This document shows, one piece after another, positions 1 through 8,093 of a stretch of DNA of 64,000 bases. A model generated the notes under the pieces. That model was not told the DNA's origin and ran no database searches. It saw only the letters and a list, made by a program, of their open reading frames with translations. Each line of letters opens with the position of its first letter. Position 1 is the stretch's first letter. Made by a program: the position numbers and the translations under genes. The stretch is from CAXXXW01 sp963665555 (GTDB lineage Bacteria; Pseudomonadota; Alphaproteobacteria; Thalassobaculales; Thalassobaculaceae): assembly GCA_963665555.2 (NCBI GenBank), contig OY762308.1, forward strand, positions 62,001-126,000, in the 5' to 3' direction.

Positions 1-2
1 AT

Positions 3-347
3 TCGGACGCCCGCGCCGAGGACGAGATCGCCGCGCTGCTGACGGAGGCGCGCGAACACATGCTGCACATGCGCGCCGCCAACAACCCGGCGGACTTCGC
101 GCCCGACCCCGCCACGATGAACCCGTGGGCCGACCCCGCCGTCGGGCACGCCGAGGGCGTGGCGATGGCGATGGAGACCGGCTCCATCTACGGCTCCCCC
201 GCCACCGTGCGGGAGCGGGTGGCGGAACTGCGCGACGCCGGGGTGCGCCACCTGCTGTGCCAGACCGGCTTCGGCGACATGGACCACGAACGCAACCTCG
301 CCTCGATGCGCCTGTTCGGCGCCGAGGTGATGCCGGCCTTCGCGTGA
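3..347 (+). CDS. Luciferase-like (LLM class) flavin-dependent oxidoreductase, C-terminal part
   Basis: The reading frame is open from the window edge, so the start lies outside. The visible part of about 114 residues ends with a stretch (SPATVRERVAEL, then a GVRHLLCQTGFGDM segment and NLASMRLFGAEVMPAF) that is characteristic of the C-terminal helices and last beta strand of bacterial luciferase-like monooxygenases. These enzymes use reduced FMN or F420 to oxidise small organic molecules in the cytoplasm. The substrate cannot be inferred from this fragment. Its TGA overlaps the GTG start of era (GTGA), so the two are probably co-translated. This is an odd neighbour, because rnc usually precedes era in alphaproteobacteria. 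Confidence 0.75.
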   Translation, partial: SDARAEDEIAALLTEAREHMLHMRAANNPADFAPDPATMNPWADPAVGHAEGVAMAMETGSIYGSPATVRERVAELRDAGVRHLLCQTGFGDMDHERNLASMRLFGAEVMPAFA

Positions 348-1249
348 CCGCGGCGCCCTCCCGCGCCGGCTTCGCGGCCCTGATCGGCGCGCCCAACGCC
401 GGCAAGTCCACGCTGCTGAACCGGCTGGTCGGCCAGAAGCTCTCCATCGTCACGCACAAGGTGCAGACGACGCGGAGCCGCGTGCGCGGCGTGCGGATCG
501 AGGGCGCGGCGCAGATCGTCTTCGTCGACACGCCCGGCATCTTCCGGCCCCGGCGCCGGCTCGACCGGGCGATGGTGGACGCCGCCTGGCGCGGGGCGGC
601 CGACGCCGACGCGGTGGTCCTCCTGCACGACGCCGCGCGCGGCGGCATCGACGAGGACACGGCCCGCATCCTCGACGGGCTGCGGCGGAGCGGCCGGCGC
701 GCCGCTCTGGCGCTGAACAAGATCGACCTGACGCGGCCCGAGGCGCTGCTGCCGACGGCGGCGGAGTTCGCGGCGGCGGGCGCGTTCGAGGAGACCTTCA
801 TGATCTCGGCCGAGACCGGCGACGGCTGCGCCGACCTCCTGGCGCGGCTGGCCGGCTGGATGCCGGAGGGGCCGTGGCTCTATCCCGAGGACGAAATCTC
901 CGACCTGCCCGAACGCCTGCTCGCGGCCGAGATCACGCGCGAGCAGGTGCTGCTCCGGCTGCACCAGGAACTGCCCTACCAGGCCACCGTCGAGACCGAC
1001 CGCTGGACCGACCGCGAGGACGGCGCGGCGGTGATCGACCAGACGATCTATGTGCGCCGCGCCGGCCACAAGAAGATCGCCATCGGCGCCGGCGGCCGCA
1101 CGATCAAGGCGATCGGCCAGGCGGCGCGCGCCGAGTTGCGCCGCGCGCTGGGCCGCGAGGCGCACCTGTTCCTGTTCGTCAAGGTGCGCGCCAACTGGAT
1201 GGACGATCCCGAACGCTACCGGCCCTGGGGGCTGAACCCCGATGCCTGA
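344..1249 (+). CDS. era: GTPase Era, ribosome biogenesis
   Basis: A 301-residue protein of normal Era length. Era is a GTPase that binds the 3' end of 16S rRNA and helps mature the 30S subunit. The G1 loop GAPNAGKST begins at residue 15, the G3 motif DTPG is at 62-65 and the G4 motif NKID at 125-128. The C-terminal KH RNA-binding domain is shown by GAGGRTIKAIG. The GTG start at 344 is chosen because it gives the family N-terminus and forms a GTGA overlap with the upstream stop; no other in-frame start lies as close to the P-loop. recO follows 20 bases downstream, which is the usual alphaproteobacterial order. Assignment is secure. Confidence 0.96.
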   Translation: MTAAPSRAGFAALIGAPNAGKSTLLNRLVGQKLSIVTHKVQTTRSRVRGVRIEGAAQIVFVDTPGIFRPRRRLDRAMVDAAWRGAADADAVVLLHDAARGGIDEDTARILDGLRRSGRRAALALNKIDLTRPEALLPTAAEFAAAGAFEETFMISAETGDGCADLLARLAGWMPEGPWLYPEDEISDLPERLLAAEITREQVLLRLHQELPYQATVETDRWTDREDGAAVIDQTIYVRRAGHKKIAIGAGGRTIKAIGQAARAELRRALGREAHLFLFVKVRANWMDDPERYRPWGLNPDA

Positions 1250-1269
1250 CCCGCGCCCCGGTCCCGGCC

Positions 1270-2013
1270 GTGCAATGGACCGATGACGCCATCGTGCTGT
1301 CCGCGCGCCGCCACGGCGAGGGGTCGGCGGTCGCGACGCTGCTGACCCGCCGGCGCGGGCGGCACGCCGGGCTGGCGCGGGGCGCGTCGTCGGCCCGCGG
1401 GCGCGGCGCGCTCCAGCCGGGCAACCGGGTCGAGGCGACATGGACGGCGCGGCTGGCCGAGCATCTCGGCGCCTGGCGGATCGAGTTGCGCGCCAGCCAC
1501 GCGCCGGAACTGTTCGACGACCGGCTCCGGCTCGCCGGCCTCTCGGCCGCGCTGGCGGTCGCCGAGGCCGCCCTGCCGGAGCGCGAGCCGCATCCGGGCG
1601 TGTACGAGGCGCTGCTGGCGCTGGTCGCGGCGATGGAGGCGCCGGAACTGGGCGACGCCTGGATCGCCGCCCATGTCCGCTGGGAGCTCGGCCTGCTGGC
1701 GGAGCTCGGGTTCGGCCTCGACCTCGCGCGCTGCGCCGTCACCGGCTCCGGTGGCGACCTCGCCTTCGTCAGCCCCCGGACGGGCCGGGCGGTCTCGCGC
1801 GCGGCGGCGGAGCCGTATGCGGGCCGGCTGCTGCGGCTGCCGGGTTTCCTCGCCGGGCGCGGGCCGGGCGGCCGCGAGGACCTGGCGGCGGGCCTCGCGC
1901 TCACCGGGCATTTCCTGGAGCGCCATGTCTTCGCCCCGGCGCACCGCCCGCCGCCCCCCGCCCGCCTCCGCTTCGCCGACCGCCTCGCGGCCGCCGAGGG
2001 CGGACGCGCGTGA
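1270..2013 (+). CDS. recO: DNA repair protein RecO
   Basis: A 247-residue protein with the RecO N-terminal OB-fold opening (WTDDAIVLSARRHGEGSA) and the C-terminal segment CAVTGSGGDLAFVSPRTGRAVSR that is typical of alphaproteobacterial RecO. RecO loads RecA on SSB-coated single-stranded DNA together with RecR. The start is placed at GTG 1270 because it gives the family N-terminus; the open frame extends far upstream only as an antisense-free shadow over era. It follows era directly, as in related genomes, and is probably in the same transcript. The C-terminus is rich in proline and alanine. Confidence 0.93.
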   Translation: MQWTDDAIVLSARRHGEGSAVATLLTRRRGRHAGLARGASSARGRGALQPGNRVEATWTARLAEHLGAWRIELRASHAPELFDDRLRLAGLSAALAVAEAALPEREPHPGVYEALLALVAAMEAPELGDAWIAAHVRWELGLLAELGFGLDLARCAVTGSGGDLAFVSPRTGRAVSRAAAEPYAGRLLRLPGFLAGRGPGGREDLAAGLALTGHFLERHVFAPAHRPPPPARLRFADRLAAAEGGRA

Positions 2014-2080
2014 GGGCGGGGTTGCTTTTGGGAACGAATCGGGATTCCATCGCCGGAAGGCCGGCGCGGAGACGACAGCG

Positions 2081-2788
2081 ATGATTCTGACCGACTCGGA
2101 CATCCAACAGGCGATCGGGAAATCCGAAATCCTGATCGAACCCTTCTCGGAAAAGCAAATCCAGCCGGCGTCCTACGACCTCCGGGTCGGCGCGGCGGGC
2201 ATCTCCACCACGTCCGGGGGGAAGGTCGATGTGGAAGGCAAGGGCTTTTTCGAGCTGCGCCCGGGGGATGTCGGCATCCTGCTGACGCGCGAGTCCCTCG
2301 AATTCGACGCCAGCCACACCGCCCGTATCGGCCTGCGGAGCAAATACGCCCGAAAGGGGGTGATCGCCACCGTGGGGCCGCAGGTGGACCCCGGTTTCCG
2401 CGGGAGATTGAAGATCGGCGTCACCAACCTGACGCCGCACACGGTCGCCTTCCCGTTCGAAGACGATTTCGTCACGCTGGAAATCCACAAGCTCTCCCGC
2501 CCCTCTTCGTCGCCTTACGACGGCCCCTACCAGGGCGTGGAGGACTTGTCTCCCGACGACATCGAGGCCGTCACGGAAAAGGAGAACATGAGCTTCGCGA
2601 GGGTCCTGGAAACGCTCTCCACCCTGTCGCGCAACGTCAGCGAGCTCGCCGAATCGGTGAAGAACTTCGAGAAAATCTCCGAAAGCAACCGACGGGAAAT
2701 CAGGACCGTGCTCTGGGTGGTCGGGGTCGGGATGGCCGCTCTCGCGGCCATGATGGGGTTCGTCGGTATTCTGGCCGCGTTGAAGTAA
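2081..2788 (+). CDS. Membrane-anchored dCTP deaminase/dUTPase-fold protein, catalytic Glu apparently lost
   Basis: A 235-residue protein. Residues 1-140 have the dCTP deaminase (Dcd) pattern: MILTDSDI start, IQPASYDLRVG at 27-37, RSKYARKG at 86-93 and VDPGFRGRL at 102-110. In E. coli Dcd the sequence after the glycine reads LEFYN and its Glu is catalytic; here the aligned stretch is KIGVTN (111-116), with Gly113 at that place. A linker with coiled-coil character (165-205) and one C-terminal transmembrane helix (about 209-232) follow. The local base composition is less GC-rich than the neighbours, suggesting later acquisition. The ATG start follows a purine-rich leader 67 bases after recO. A regulatory, nucleotide-sensing or defence role is possible, but only the fold and topology are supported. 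Confidence 0.8.
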   Translation: MILTDSDIQQAIGKSEILIEPFSEKQIQPASYDLRVGAAGISTTSGGKVDVEGKGFFELRPGDVGILLTRESLEFDASHTARIGLRSKYARKGVIATVGPQVDPGFRGRLKIGVTNLTPHTVAFPFEDDFVTLEIHKLSRPSSSPYDGPYQGVEDLSPDDIEAVTEKENMSFARVLETLSTLSRNVSELAESVKNFEKISESNRREIRTVLWVVGVGMAALAAMMGFVGILAALK

Positions 2789-2798
2789 CCCGCGCGCC

Positions 2799-3272
2799 CT
2801 ACCCCTCCGCCGGGCCGGCGCCGTCCTCCGGCAGGACCGCGCCGCCGACGGCGCGCACGATGCCGCGGAACAGGGCGATCCGGGTTCCGTCCGCGCGGGA
2901 CACGACCGCGTCGACCACGCCGGTGCGCCCGCGCCCGGCCGCCGTCTCCGCCGCCGCCGCCAGCCGGTCCCCCTCCCGCGCGGGTTCGAGATAGACGGCG
3001 TCGCCGGACTGCAGCACCATCGCCCGGTTCGCCGAATTGCTGGCGAAGGCGCAGGCCGAATCCGCGAGCGTGAAGATGTAGCCGCCGTGGCACACGCCGA
3101 AGCCGTTCAGCATGTCCGGGCGCACCGTCATCGACAGCACGGCCCGTCCGGGCCCGACCTCGTCCAGCGACATGTCGAGCAGCGCCGATCCCCGGTCGCG
3201 CGCCCGCATGTGCGCCGCCACCCGGCGGGCGAGCGCGGCGGGATCGTCGTCGTCGGGGGCGGAAACGTTCAT
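2799..3272 (-). CDS. paaI: Hydroxyphenylacetyl-CoA thioesterase PaaI
   Basis: A 157-residue hotdog-fold thioesterase. The PaaI signature is visible in the middle: a Asn-Gly-Phe-Gly segment followed by CHGGYIFTLADSACAFASNS, in which the HGG and the Asp of LAD correspond to the active site of this family. It hydrolyses ring-hydroxylated phenylacetyl-CoA and related dead-end CoA esters, freeing CoA during phenylacetate degradation. It is divergent from paaABCDE, which supports the assignment. The ATG at 3272 gives MNVSAPDDDD, an acidic lead before the domain. Its stop lies 10 bases from the convergent stop of the Dcd-like gene. Confidence 0.9.
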   Translation of the reverse strand: MNVSAPDDDDPAALARRVAAHMRARDRGSALLDMSLDEVGPGRAVLSMTVRPDMLNGFGVCHGGYIFTLADSACAFASNSANRAMVLQSGDAVYLEPAREGDRLAAAAETAAGRGRTGVVDAVVSRADGTRIALFRGIVRAVGGAVLPEDGAGPAEG

Positions 3273-3339
3273 CCGGGCCGCTCGCTCGTCGCGCCGAGGC
3301 GGGGGTCGCCGCGCGCGGGTCCGGTCCGCCGGCGCGGCG

Positions 3340-3410
3340 GCGGGACTATAGAGGGGCCGCGAAGGCCGCGCGACCCCGTTGACCCGGCGGCGCGAACCGT
3401 TCCATGTTCC
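3340..3410. promoter_or_regulatory. Candidate divergent paaI/paaA promoter-operator region
   Basis: Within the 165-base gap between paaI and paaA there is a TATAGT hexamer on the minus strand (3350 to 3345) that could be the -10 element for paaI. Toward paaA there is the palindrome GAACCGTTC (3394-3402) with a further GTTC at 3406-3409, a possible regulator site. No regulator gene is in the window and I did not find a convincing -35 for either direction. Confidence 0.3.
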
Positions 3411-3437
3411 GGAGCGAGGCAGGCGGAGGACGCTGCG

Positions 3438-4409
3438 ATGGCCGTGCAGGCGCTGGACCGGCCCGGAACGGACGCCGAGGAGCGGGCGTTCCAGGCCAGG
3501 CTCGACGCGGAGATCAAGATCGAGCCGCGCGACTGGATGCCGGAGGGCTACCGCAAGACGCTGGTCCGGCAGATTTCCCAGCACGCGCATTCCGAGGTCG
3601 TCGGGATGCTGCCGGAGGGCAACTGGCTGACGCGGGCGCCGTCGCTGCGCCGCAAGGCGCAGCTGCTGGCCAAGATCCAGGACGAGGCCGGCCACGGCCT
3701 CTACCTCTACGCCGCCGCCGAGACGCTCGGCGTGTCGCGGGCGGAGATGCTGGACGCGCTTCACGAGGGCCGGGCCAAATACGCCCATATCTTCAACTAC
3801 CCCTCGCTGACCTGGGCCGACATCGGCGTCATCGGCTGGCTGGTGGACGGCGCCGCGATCGTCAACCAGATCATGCTGTGCCGCTGCTCCTACGGACCCT
3901 ACGCCCGCGCGATGGAGCGCATCTGCCGCGAGGAAAGCTTCCACCAGCGCCAGGGCTTCGAAATCCTCGCCGGCCTGTGCCGGGGCACGGCGGAGCAGAA
4001 GCGGATGGCGCAGGACGCGCTGGACCGCTGGTGGTGGCCGGTGCTGATGATGTTCGGCCCGCACGACGCCGACTCGCCCAACTCCGCGCAATCGACCGCC
4101 TGGAAGATCAAGCGCCGCTCGAACGACGACCTGCGCCGACAATTCGTGGACATGACCGTGCCGCAGGCGGACTGGCTGGGGCTGCGCGTCCCCGATCCCG
4201 AACTGCGCTGGAGCGAGGCGCGCGGCGGCTACGAGTTCGGGCCGATCGACTTCGACGAGATGCGCCGGGTGATCGCCGGCGGCGGGCCGTGCAACCGCGA
4301 GCGGCTCGGCGCCCGCGTCGCGGCGCACGAGGCGGGCGCCTGGGTGCGCGAGGCGGCGCTGGTCCACGCCGAAAAGAAGCGCCGCCGGGGCCGCGCCCGG
4401 GCGGCCTGA
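3438..4409 (+). CDS. paaA: Phenylacetyl-CoA epoxidase, catalytic subunit PaaA
   Basis: A 323-residue ferritin-like di-iron subunit. EAGHG at 83-87 and EESFHQRQG further on are the two E-x-x-H iron-ligand motifs. PaaABCE converts phenylacetyl-CoA to the ring-1,2-epoxide in the cytoplasm, the committed step of aerobic phenylacetate degradation. ATG 3438 follows a GGAGGA Shine-Dalgarno-like stretch. The C-terminus ends in a basic Arg/Lys-rich tail. It heads the operon paaABCDE. No paaG, paaH, paaZ, paaJ or paaK is in this window, so the rest of the pathway must lie elsewhere. Confidence 0.95.
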   Translation: MAVQALDRPGTDAEERAFQARLDAEIKIEPRDWMPEGYRKTLVRQISQHAHSEVVGMLPEGNWLTRAPSLRRKAQLLAKIQDEAGHGLYLYAAAETLGVSRAEMLDALHEGRAKYAHIFNYPSLTWADIGVIGWLVDGAAIVNQIMLCRCSYGPYARAMERICREESFHQRQGFEILAGLCRGTAEQKRMAQDALDRWWWPVLMMFGPHDADSPNSAQSTAWKIKRRSNDDLRRQFVDMTVPQADWLGLRVPDPELRWSEARGGYEFGPIDFDEMRRVIAGGGPCNRERLGARVAAHEAGAWVREAALVHAEKKRRRGRARAA

Positions 4410-4427
4410 GGCGGGAAGGAACGCGAC

Positions 4428-4712
4428 ATGGACCGGGACTGGCCGCTCTGGGAGGTCTTCGTGCGCCCGCGCCAGGGCCTCTCGCACCGCCATGTCGGCT
4501 CGCTGCACGCGCCGGACGCCGAGATGGCGGTGCGCAACGCGCGCGACGTGTACACCCGCCGGCGCGAGGGGGAGAGCATCTGGGTCGCGCGGTCGGCCGA
4601 CATCGTGGCCTCCGACCCGGCGGACCGGGAGTCGCTGTTCGATCCGGCGGACTCGAAAATCTACCGCCACCCGACCTTCTACACGGTCCCCGACGGGGTG
4701 GAGCACCTGTGA
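4428..4712 (+). CDS. paaB: Phenylacetyl-CoA epoxidase subunit PaaB
   Basis: A 94-residue protein of the normal PaaB size, with the family start DWPLWEVFVRPRQGLSHRHVG and the segment VYTRRREGESIWVARSADI. PaaB bridges the PaaAC heterodimers in the epoxidase complex. It starts 18 bases after paaA, behind a GGAAGGA ribosome binding site, and ends 3 bases before paaC. Confidence 0.95.
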   Translation: MDRDWPLWEVFVRPRQGLSHRHVGSLHAPDAEMAVRNARDVYTRRREGESIWVARSADIVASDPADRESLFDPADSKIYRHPTFYTVPDGVEHL

Positions 4713-4715
4713 GCC

Positions 4716-5477
4716 ATGGCGCCCGCGCCCGATCCCCTGTTCGAGTACCTGCTGCGCCTCGGCGACAACGCCCTGGTCCTCGGCCACCGCCTGTCCGAAT
4801 GGTGCGGCCACGGCCCGGTCCTCGAGGAGGACATCGCGATGAGCAACATCGCGCTCGACCTGGTGGGCCAGGCGACGCTGTGGCTCGAACGCGCCGCCGA
4901 GGTCGAGGGCAAGGGCCGCTCCGCCGACGACCTGGCCTTCCGGCGCGACGCGCTCGACTGGCGCAACTGCCTGCTGGCGGAGCAGCCGAACGGCGATTTC
5001 GCGGTCACCATGGCGCGGCAGTTCCTGTTCGACTGCCACCATCTCGCCCTGCTCGAAGCGCTCCGCGGCTCGGCGGATGCCGGCGTCGCCGCCGTCGCGG
5101 CCAAGGCCGTCAAGGAAGCCGCCTACCATCGCGGGCACAGCGGCGGCTGGCTGGTCCGGCTCGGCGACGGGACGGAGGAAAGCCACGCCCGCGCCCAGGC
5201 CGCGCTGGACCTGCTCTGGCCCTACACGGCGGAACTGTTCGAGGCCGACGCGATCGACCGCGCGATGGCGGCGCGCGGGATCGGCCCGGACCCGGCCGGG
5301 CTGGGGCCGGCATGGGACGCGGCGGTCGCCGAAACGCTCGCCGAGGCGACGCTGGCGCGCCCGGAGCCGGGCCACGCGGTTTCCGGCGGGCGGCGCGGCG
5401 TCCATTCGGAGCATCTCGGCTTCCTGCTGGCGGAGATGCAGTTCCTGCCCCGCGCCTATCCCGACGCGCGCTGGTGA
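4716..5477 (+). CDS. paaC: Phenylacetyl-CoA epoxidase structural subunit PaaC
   Basis: A 253-residue ferritin-like protein that pairs with PaaA but lacks the full iron site in this family. The sequence has the PaaC features: LGDNALVLGHRLSEWCGHGP near the N-terminus, the EEDIAMSNIALDLVGQA segment, and KEAAYHRGHSGGWLVRLGDGTEES in the middle. ATG 4716 lies 3 bases after the paaB stop, so translation is coupled. Confidence 0.94.
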   Translation: MAPAPDPLFEYLLRLGDNALVLGHRLSEWCGHGPVLEEDIAMSNIALDLVGQATLWLERAAEVEGKGRSADDLAFRRDALDWRNCLLAEQPNGDFAVTMARQFLFDCHHLALLEALRGSADAGVAAVAAKAVKEAAYHRGHSGGWLVRLGDGTEESHARAQAALDLLWPYTAELFEADAIDRAMAARGIGPDPAGLGPAWDAAVAETLAEATLARPEPGHAVSGGRRGVHSEHLGFLLAEMQFLPRAYPDARW

Positions 5478-5485
5478 GGCCCGGA

Positions 5486-6046
5486 ATGCGCCCCGCGCCC
5501 GCTCCCCCCGCGCCCGCGGCCGCCGCGCCCCGTCCCCCGGCCGCCGCGCCCGGCCCCGCCCCGCTCGACGCGGCGGCGGCCCGCGCCTTGCTGGACGGTG
5601 TCGTGGACCCGGAAATCCCGGCGCTGACCATCGCCGAGATCGGCATCCTGCGCGACGTGCGGGTCGAGGGCGGCGCGGTTACGGTCGCGATCACGCCCAC
5701 CTACAGCGGCTGCCCCGCCATGGCGGCGATCGACATGGCGATACGCGACGCGCTGCTGGCGGCGGGCTTCGCGGAGGTGCGGGTGGAGACGGTCCTGTCC
5801 CCGGCCTGGACGACCGACTGGCTGGCGGAGACGGCGCGCGGGAAGCTGCGCGCGCTGGGCATCGCCCCGCCGGAGGGCCGCGCGGCCGGGCGCGGCGCGC
5901 TGCTCGGCCTCGACCCGGAGGTCGCCTGCCCGCGCTGCGGCGCGCGGGAGACGCGCGTGCTGAGCCGGTTCGGCTCGACCGCCTGCAAGGCGCTGTACGT
6001 TTGCGACGGCTGCGGCGAGCCGTTCGACTACTTCAAGTGCATCTGA
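5486..6046 (+). CDS. paaD: PaaD, iron-sulfur/MIP18-family maturation protein of the epoxidase
   Basis: A 186-residue protein with three parts: a Pro/Ala-rich N-terminal tail of about 27 residues, a DUF59/MIP18 domain (LLDGVVDPEIPALTIAEIGIL, then TPTYSGCPAM around residue 70), and a C-terminal zinc ribbon with the pairs CPRC and CDGC ending in FDYFKCI. PaaD is thought to help assemble the metal centres of the epoxidase. The ATG at 5486 is 8 bases past the paaC stop. The low-complexity tail is longer than usual for PaaD. A later start is possible, but no good alternative ATG is seen before the domain. Confidence 0.92.
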   Translation: MRPAPAPPAPAAAAPRPPAAAPGPAPLDAAAARALLDGVVDPEIPALTIAEIGILRDVRVEGGAVTVAITPTYSGCPAMAAIDMAIRDALLAAGFAEVRVETVLSPAWTTDWLAETARGKLRALGIAPPEGRAAGRGALLGLDPEVACPRCGARETRVLSRFGSTACKALYVCDGCGEPFDYFKCI

Positions 6047-6049
6047 GCC

Positions 6050-7147
6050 GTGCGGCGTTTCCGCGACCTGACGGTGACGGACCTCCGGCGCGAGACGCTG
6101 GACAGCGTGTCCTTCGCCCTCGCCGTCCCGGAGGACGCGCGCGACGCCTTCCGGTTCCTGCCCGGCCAGTACCTCGCGCTGCGCGCGACGATCGGCGGGC
6201 GCGAGGTCCGCCGCTCCTACTCCATTTGTTCCGGGGCGGGGGACGGCGAGATGCGGGTCGCCGTCAAGCGGGTCGAGGGCGGGGCGTTCTCGGTCTTCGC
6301 CAACGAGGCGCTGCGCGACGGCGACCGGCTGGGCGCGATGCCGCCGGACGGGCGGTTCGCGGTCCGGCCCGATCGGGGGCGCGCGCGCCGCATCGCCGCC
6401 TTCGCCGCCGGCAGCGGGATCACCCCGGTCCTGTCGATCCTGAAAAGCGTGCTGGAGGGCGAGCCGCAAAGCCGCTGCGCCCTGTTTTACGGCAACCGCG
6501 ACCGCGACTCGATAATGTTCCGCCAGGCCCTCGACGACCTGAAGGACCGTTTCCCGGACCGTTTCGCGCTCGCCCACATCCTGAGCCGGGAGCCGCGCGA
6601 GACCGGGCTGCTCGCCGGGCGGATCGACGCGGAGAAATGCGCGCGGATTTTCCCGGCGCTGGTCGATCCCGCCGCGACGGACGATTTCTACCTCTGCGGC
6701 CCGGAGGGGATGACCGCCGCCGTCCGCGCGGCGCTGGCGGCGCGCGGCGTGGCGCCCGGCCGGATCCATGTCGAGTATTTCGAGCCGTCCTCCGAGGCCG
6801 CCGCGCAAGCGCTGGCCCGCCGGGCGGCGCGGGCGCGCGAGGCCGCCGGGCCGGCGGGCGCGGGGGCCAGCCGGGTGACGGCGACGCTGGACGGCGCGAG
6901 CGTGACCGTGCCGGTGGCGCGCGACGGCGAGTCGATCCTGGACGCGCTGCTCAGGGTCCGCGCCGACATGCCCCACGCCTGCAAGGGCGGCATGTGCTGC
7001 ACCTGCCGCGCCCGCGTGGTCGAGGGGGAGGCGGAGATGGACGTCAACTACACGCTGGACCCGGAGGAGACGGCCCGCGGCTTCGTGCTGACCTGCCAGG
7101 CCCATCCGCTGACGGATCGCGTCGTGCTCGACTACGACGCGCGGTAG
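6050..7147 (+). CDS. paaE: Phenylacetyl-CoA epoxidase reductase PaaE
   Basis: A 365-residue electron-transfer subunit that passes electrons from NADPH to the PaaA di-iron centre. An FAD-binding barrel (RRSYSICSG near residue 60), a nucleotide-binding half (AAGSGITPVLSILKS), and a C-terminal plant-type 2Fe-2S ferredoxin domain with CKGGMCCTC, closed by a fourth Cys in LTCQAHP, follow one another in the usual order. It starts with GTG 3 bases after paaD. It is the last gene of the operon. Confidence 0.95.
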   Translation: MRRFRDLTVTDLRRETLDSVSFALAVPEDARDAFRFLPGQYLALRATIGGREVRRSYSICSGAGDGEMRVAVKRVEGGAFSVFANEALRDGDRLGAMPPDGRFAVRPDRGRARRIAAFAAGSGITPVLSILKSVLEGEPQSRCALFYGNRDRDSIMFRQALDDLKDRFPDRFALAHILSREPRETGLLAGRIDAEKCARIFPALVDPAATDDFYLCGPEGMTAAVRAALAARGVAPGRIHVEYFEPSSEAAAQALARRAARAREAAGPAGAGASRVTATLDGASVTVPVARDGESILDALLRVRADMPHACKGGMCCTCRARVVEGEAEMDVNYTLDPEETARGFVLTCQAHPLTDRVVLDYDAR

Positions 7148-7295
7148 CGCGGCCGCGGCTCCGCCATCCGGGCCATCCGGTCCGCGATATGCGCCGCCGG
7201 CCGCGCCGGCCGGCTTGGGGGCGCCGGGGCCGCGTCGTATCGTGCCCGCGCGCCGGGCGGGCGCGCTTGCGGCGATCGGAGAGGGAGGGCGGGCG

Positions 7296-8090
7296 ATGAA
7301 CAGGCTGGACGGCAAGGTCGCGCTGGTTTCCGGCGGGGCGCGGGGGATCGGCGGGGCGGCGGCGCGCCTGATGGCGGAGGCCGGGGCCAGCGTCGTCGTG
7401 GGCGATGTGCTGGAGGCCCAGGGCCGCGAGACGGCGGCCGCGATCGGCGCGGCGGCGCGTTTCGTCCGCCTCGACGTAACCTCGGAGGCGGACTGGGCGG
7501 CGGCGGTCGCGGCGGCGGAGGAGGCGTTCGGCGGCCTCGACATCCTCGTGAACAACGCCGGCGTGTTCCTCGGCCGCGACTTCGAGGAAGCGACGATGGA
7601 GGAGTGGAGCCGCCTCGTGGCGGTGAACATGACCGGCGTCTGGCTCGGAACGAAGGCGGCGATGCCGGCGCTGGCGGCGCGCGGCGCGGACAGCCCGCAG
7701 GGCAGCGCCATCGTCAACCTCGCCTCGGTCGCCGGGCTGGTGGGGTCCGAACTCGACCCGCTCTACTCGATGACCAAAGGGGGCGTGACGCTGTTCACCA
7801 AGTCGGTCGCGCTGGCCTGCGCGCGCAAGGGCTACCGGGTGCGGGTGAACTCGATCCATCCCGGCGTGATCGAGACCGACATGGGCGCACAGACCTTCGT
7901 CTCGCGGGCGAGCCAGACCGGGAGCAACGATGTCGCCCGGGCGCGGCGGACCGCGCTGTCGGGCCACCCGATGGGCCGGCTCGGCGTCCCGGAGGACATC
8001 GCGCGCGGCATCGTGTTCCTCGCCTCGGACGATTCCGGCTTCATGACCGGCTCCGGCATGGTCGTCGACGGCGGCCTGACCGCCCGGTAG
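7296..8090 (+). CDS. SDR family oxidoreductase (glucose/3-oxoacyl reductase type)
   Basis: A 264-residue classical short-chain dehydrogenase. The cofactor site is GGARGIGG (about residue 14 on), NNAG follows in the ILVNNAGVF segment, and the catalytic Ser, Tyr and Lys are in LASVAG and the YSMTKGG segment. It ends with the FLASDDSGFMTGSGMVVDGG family tail. ATG 7296 follows a GAGGGAGGG ribosome binding site; the upstream in-frame extension is non-conserved. The substrate is unknown. It sits alone, about 150 bases after paaE, with no clear functional partner. Confidence 0.88.
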   Translation: MNRLDGKVALVSGGARGIGGAAARLMAEAGASVVVGDVLEAQGRETAAAIGAAARFVRLDVTSEADWAAAVAAAEEAFGGLDILVNNAGVFLGRDFEEATMEEWSRLVAVNMTGVWLGTKAAMPALAARGADSPQGSAIVNLASVAGLVGSELDPLYSMTKGGVTLFTKSVALACARKGYRVRVNSIHPGVIETDMGAQTFVSRASQTGSNDVARARRTALSGHPMGRLGVPEDIARGIVFLASDDSGFMTGSGMVVDGGLTAR

Positions 8091-8093
8091 GGG

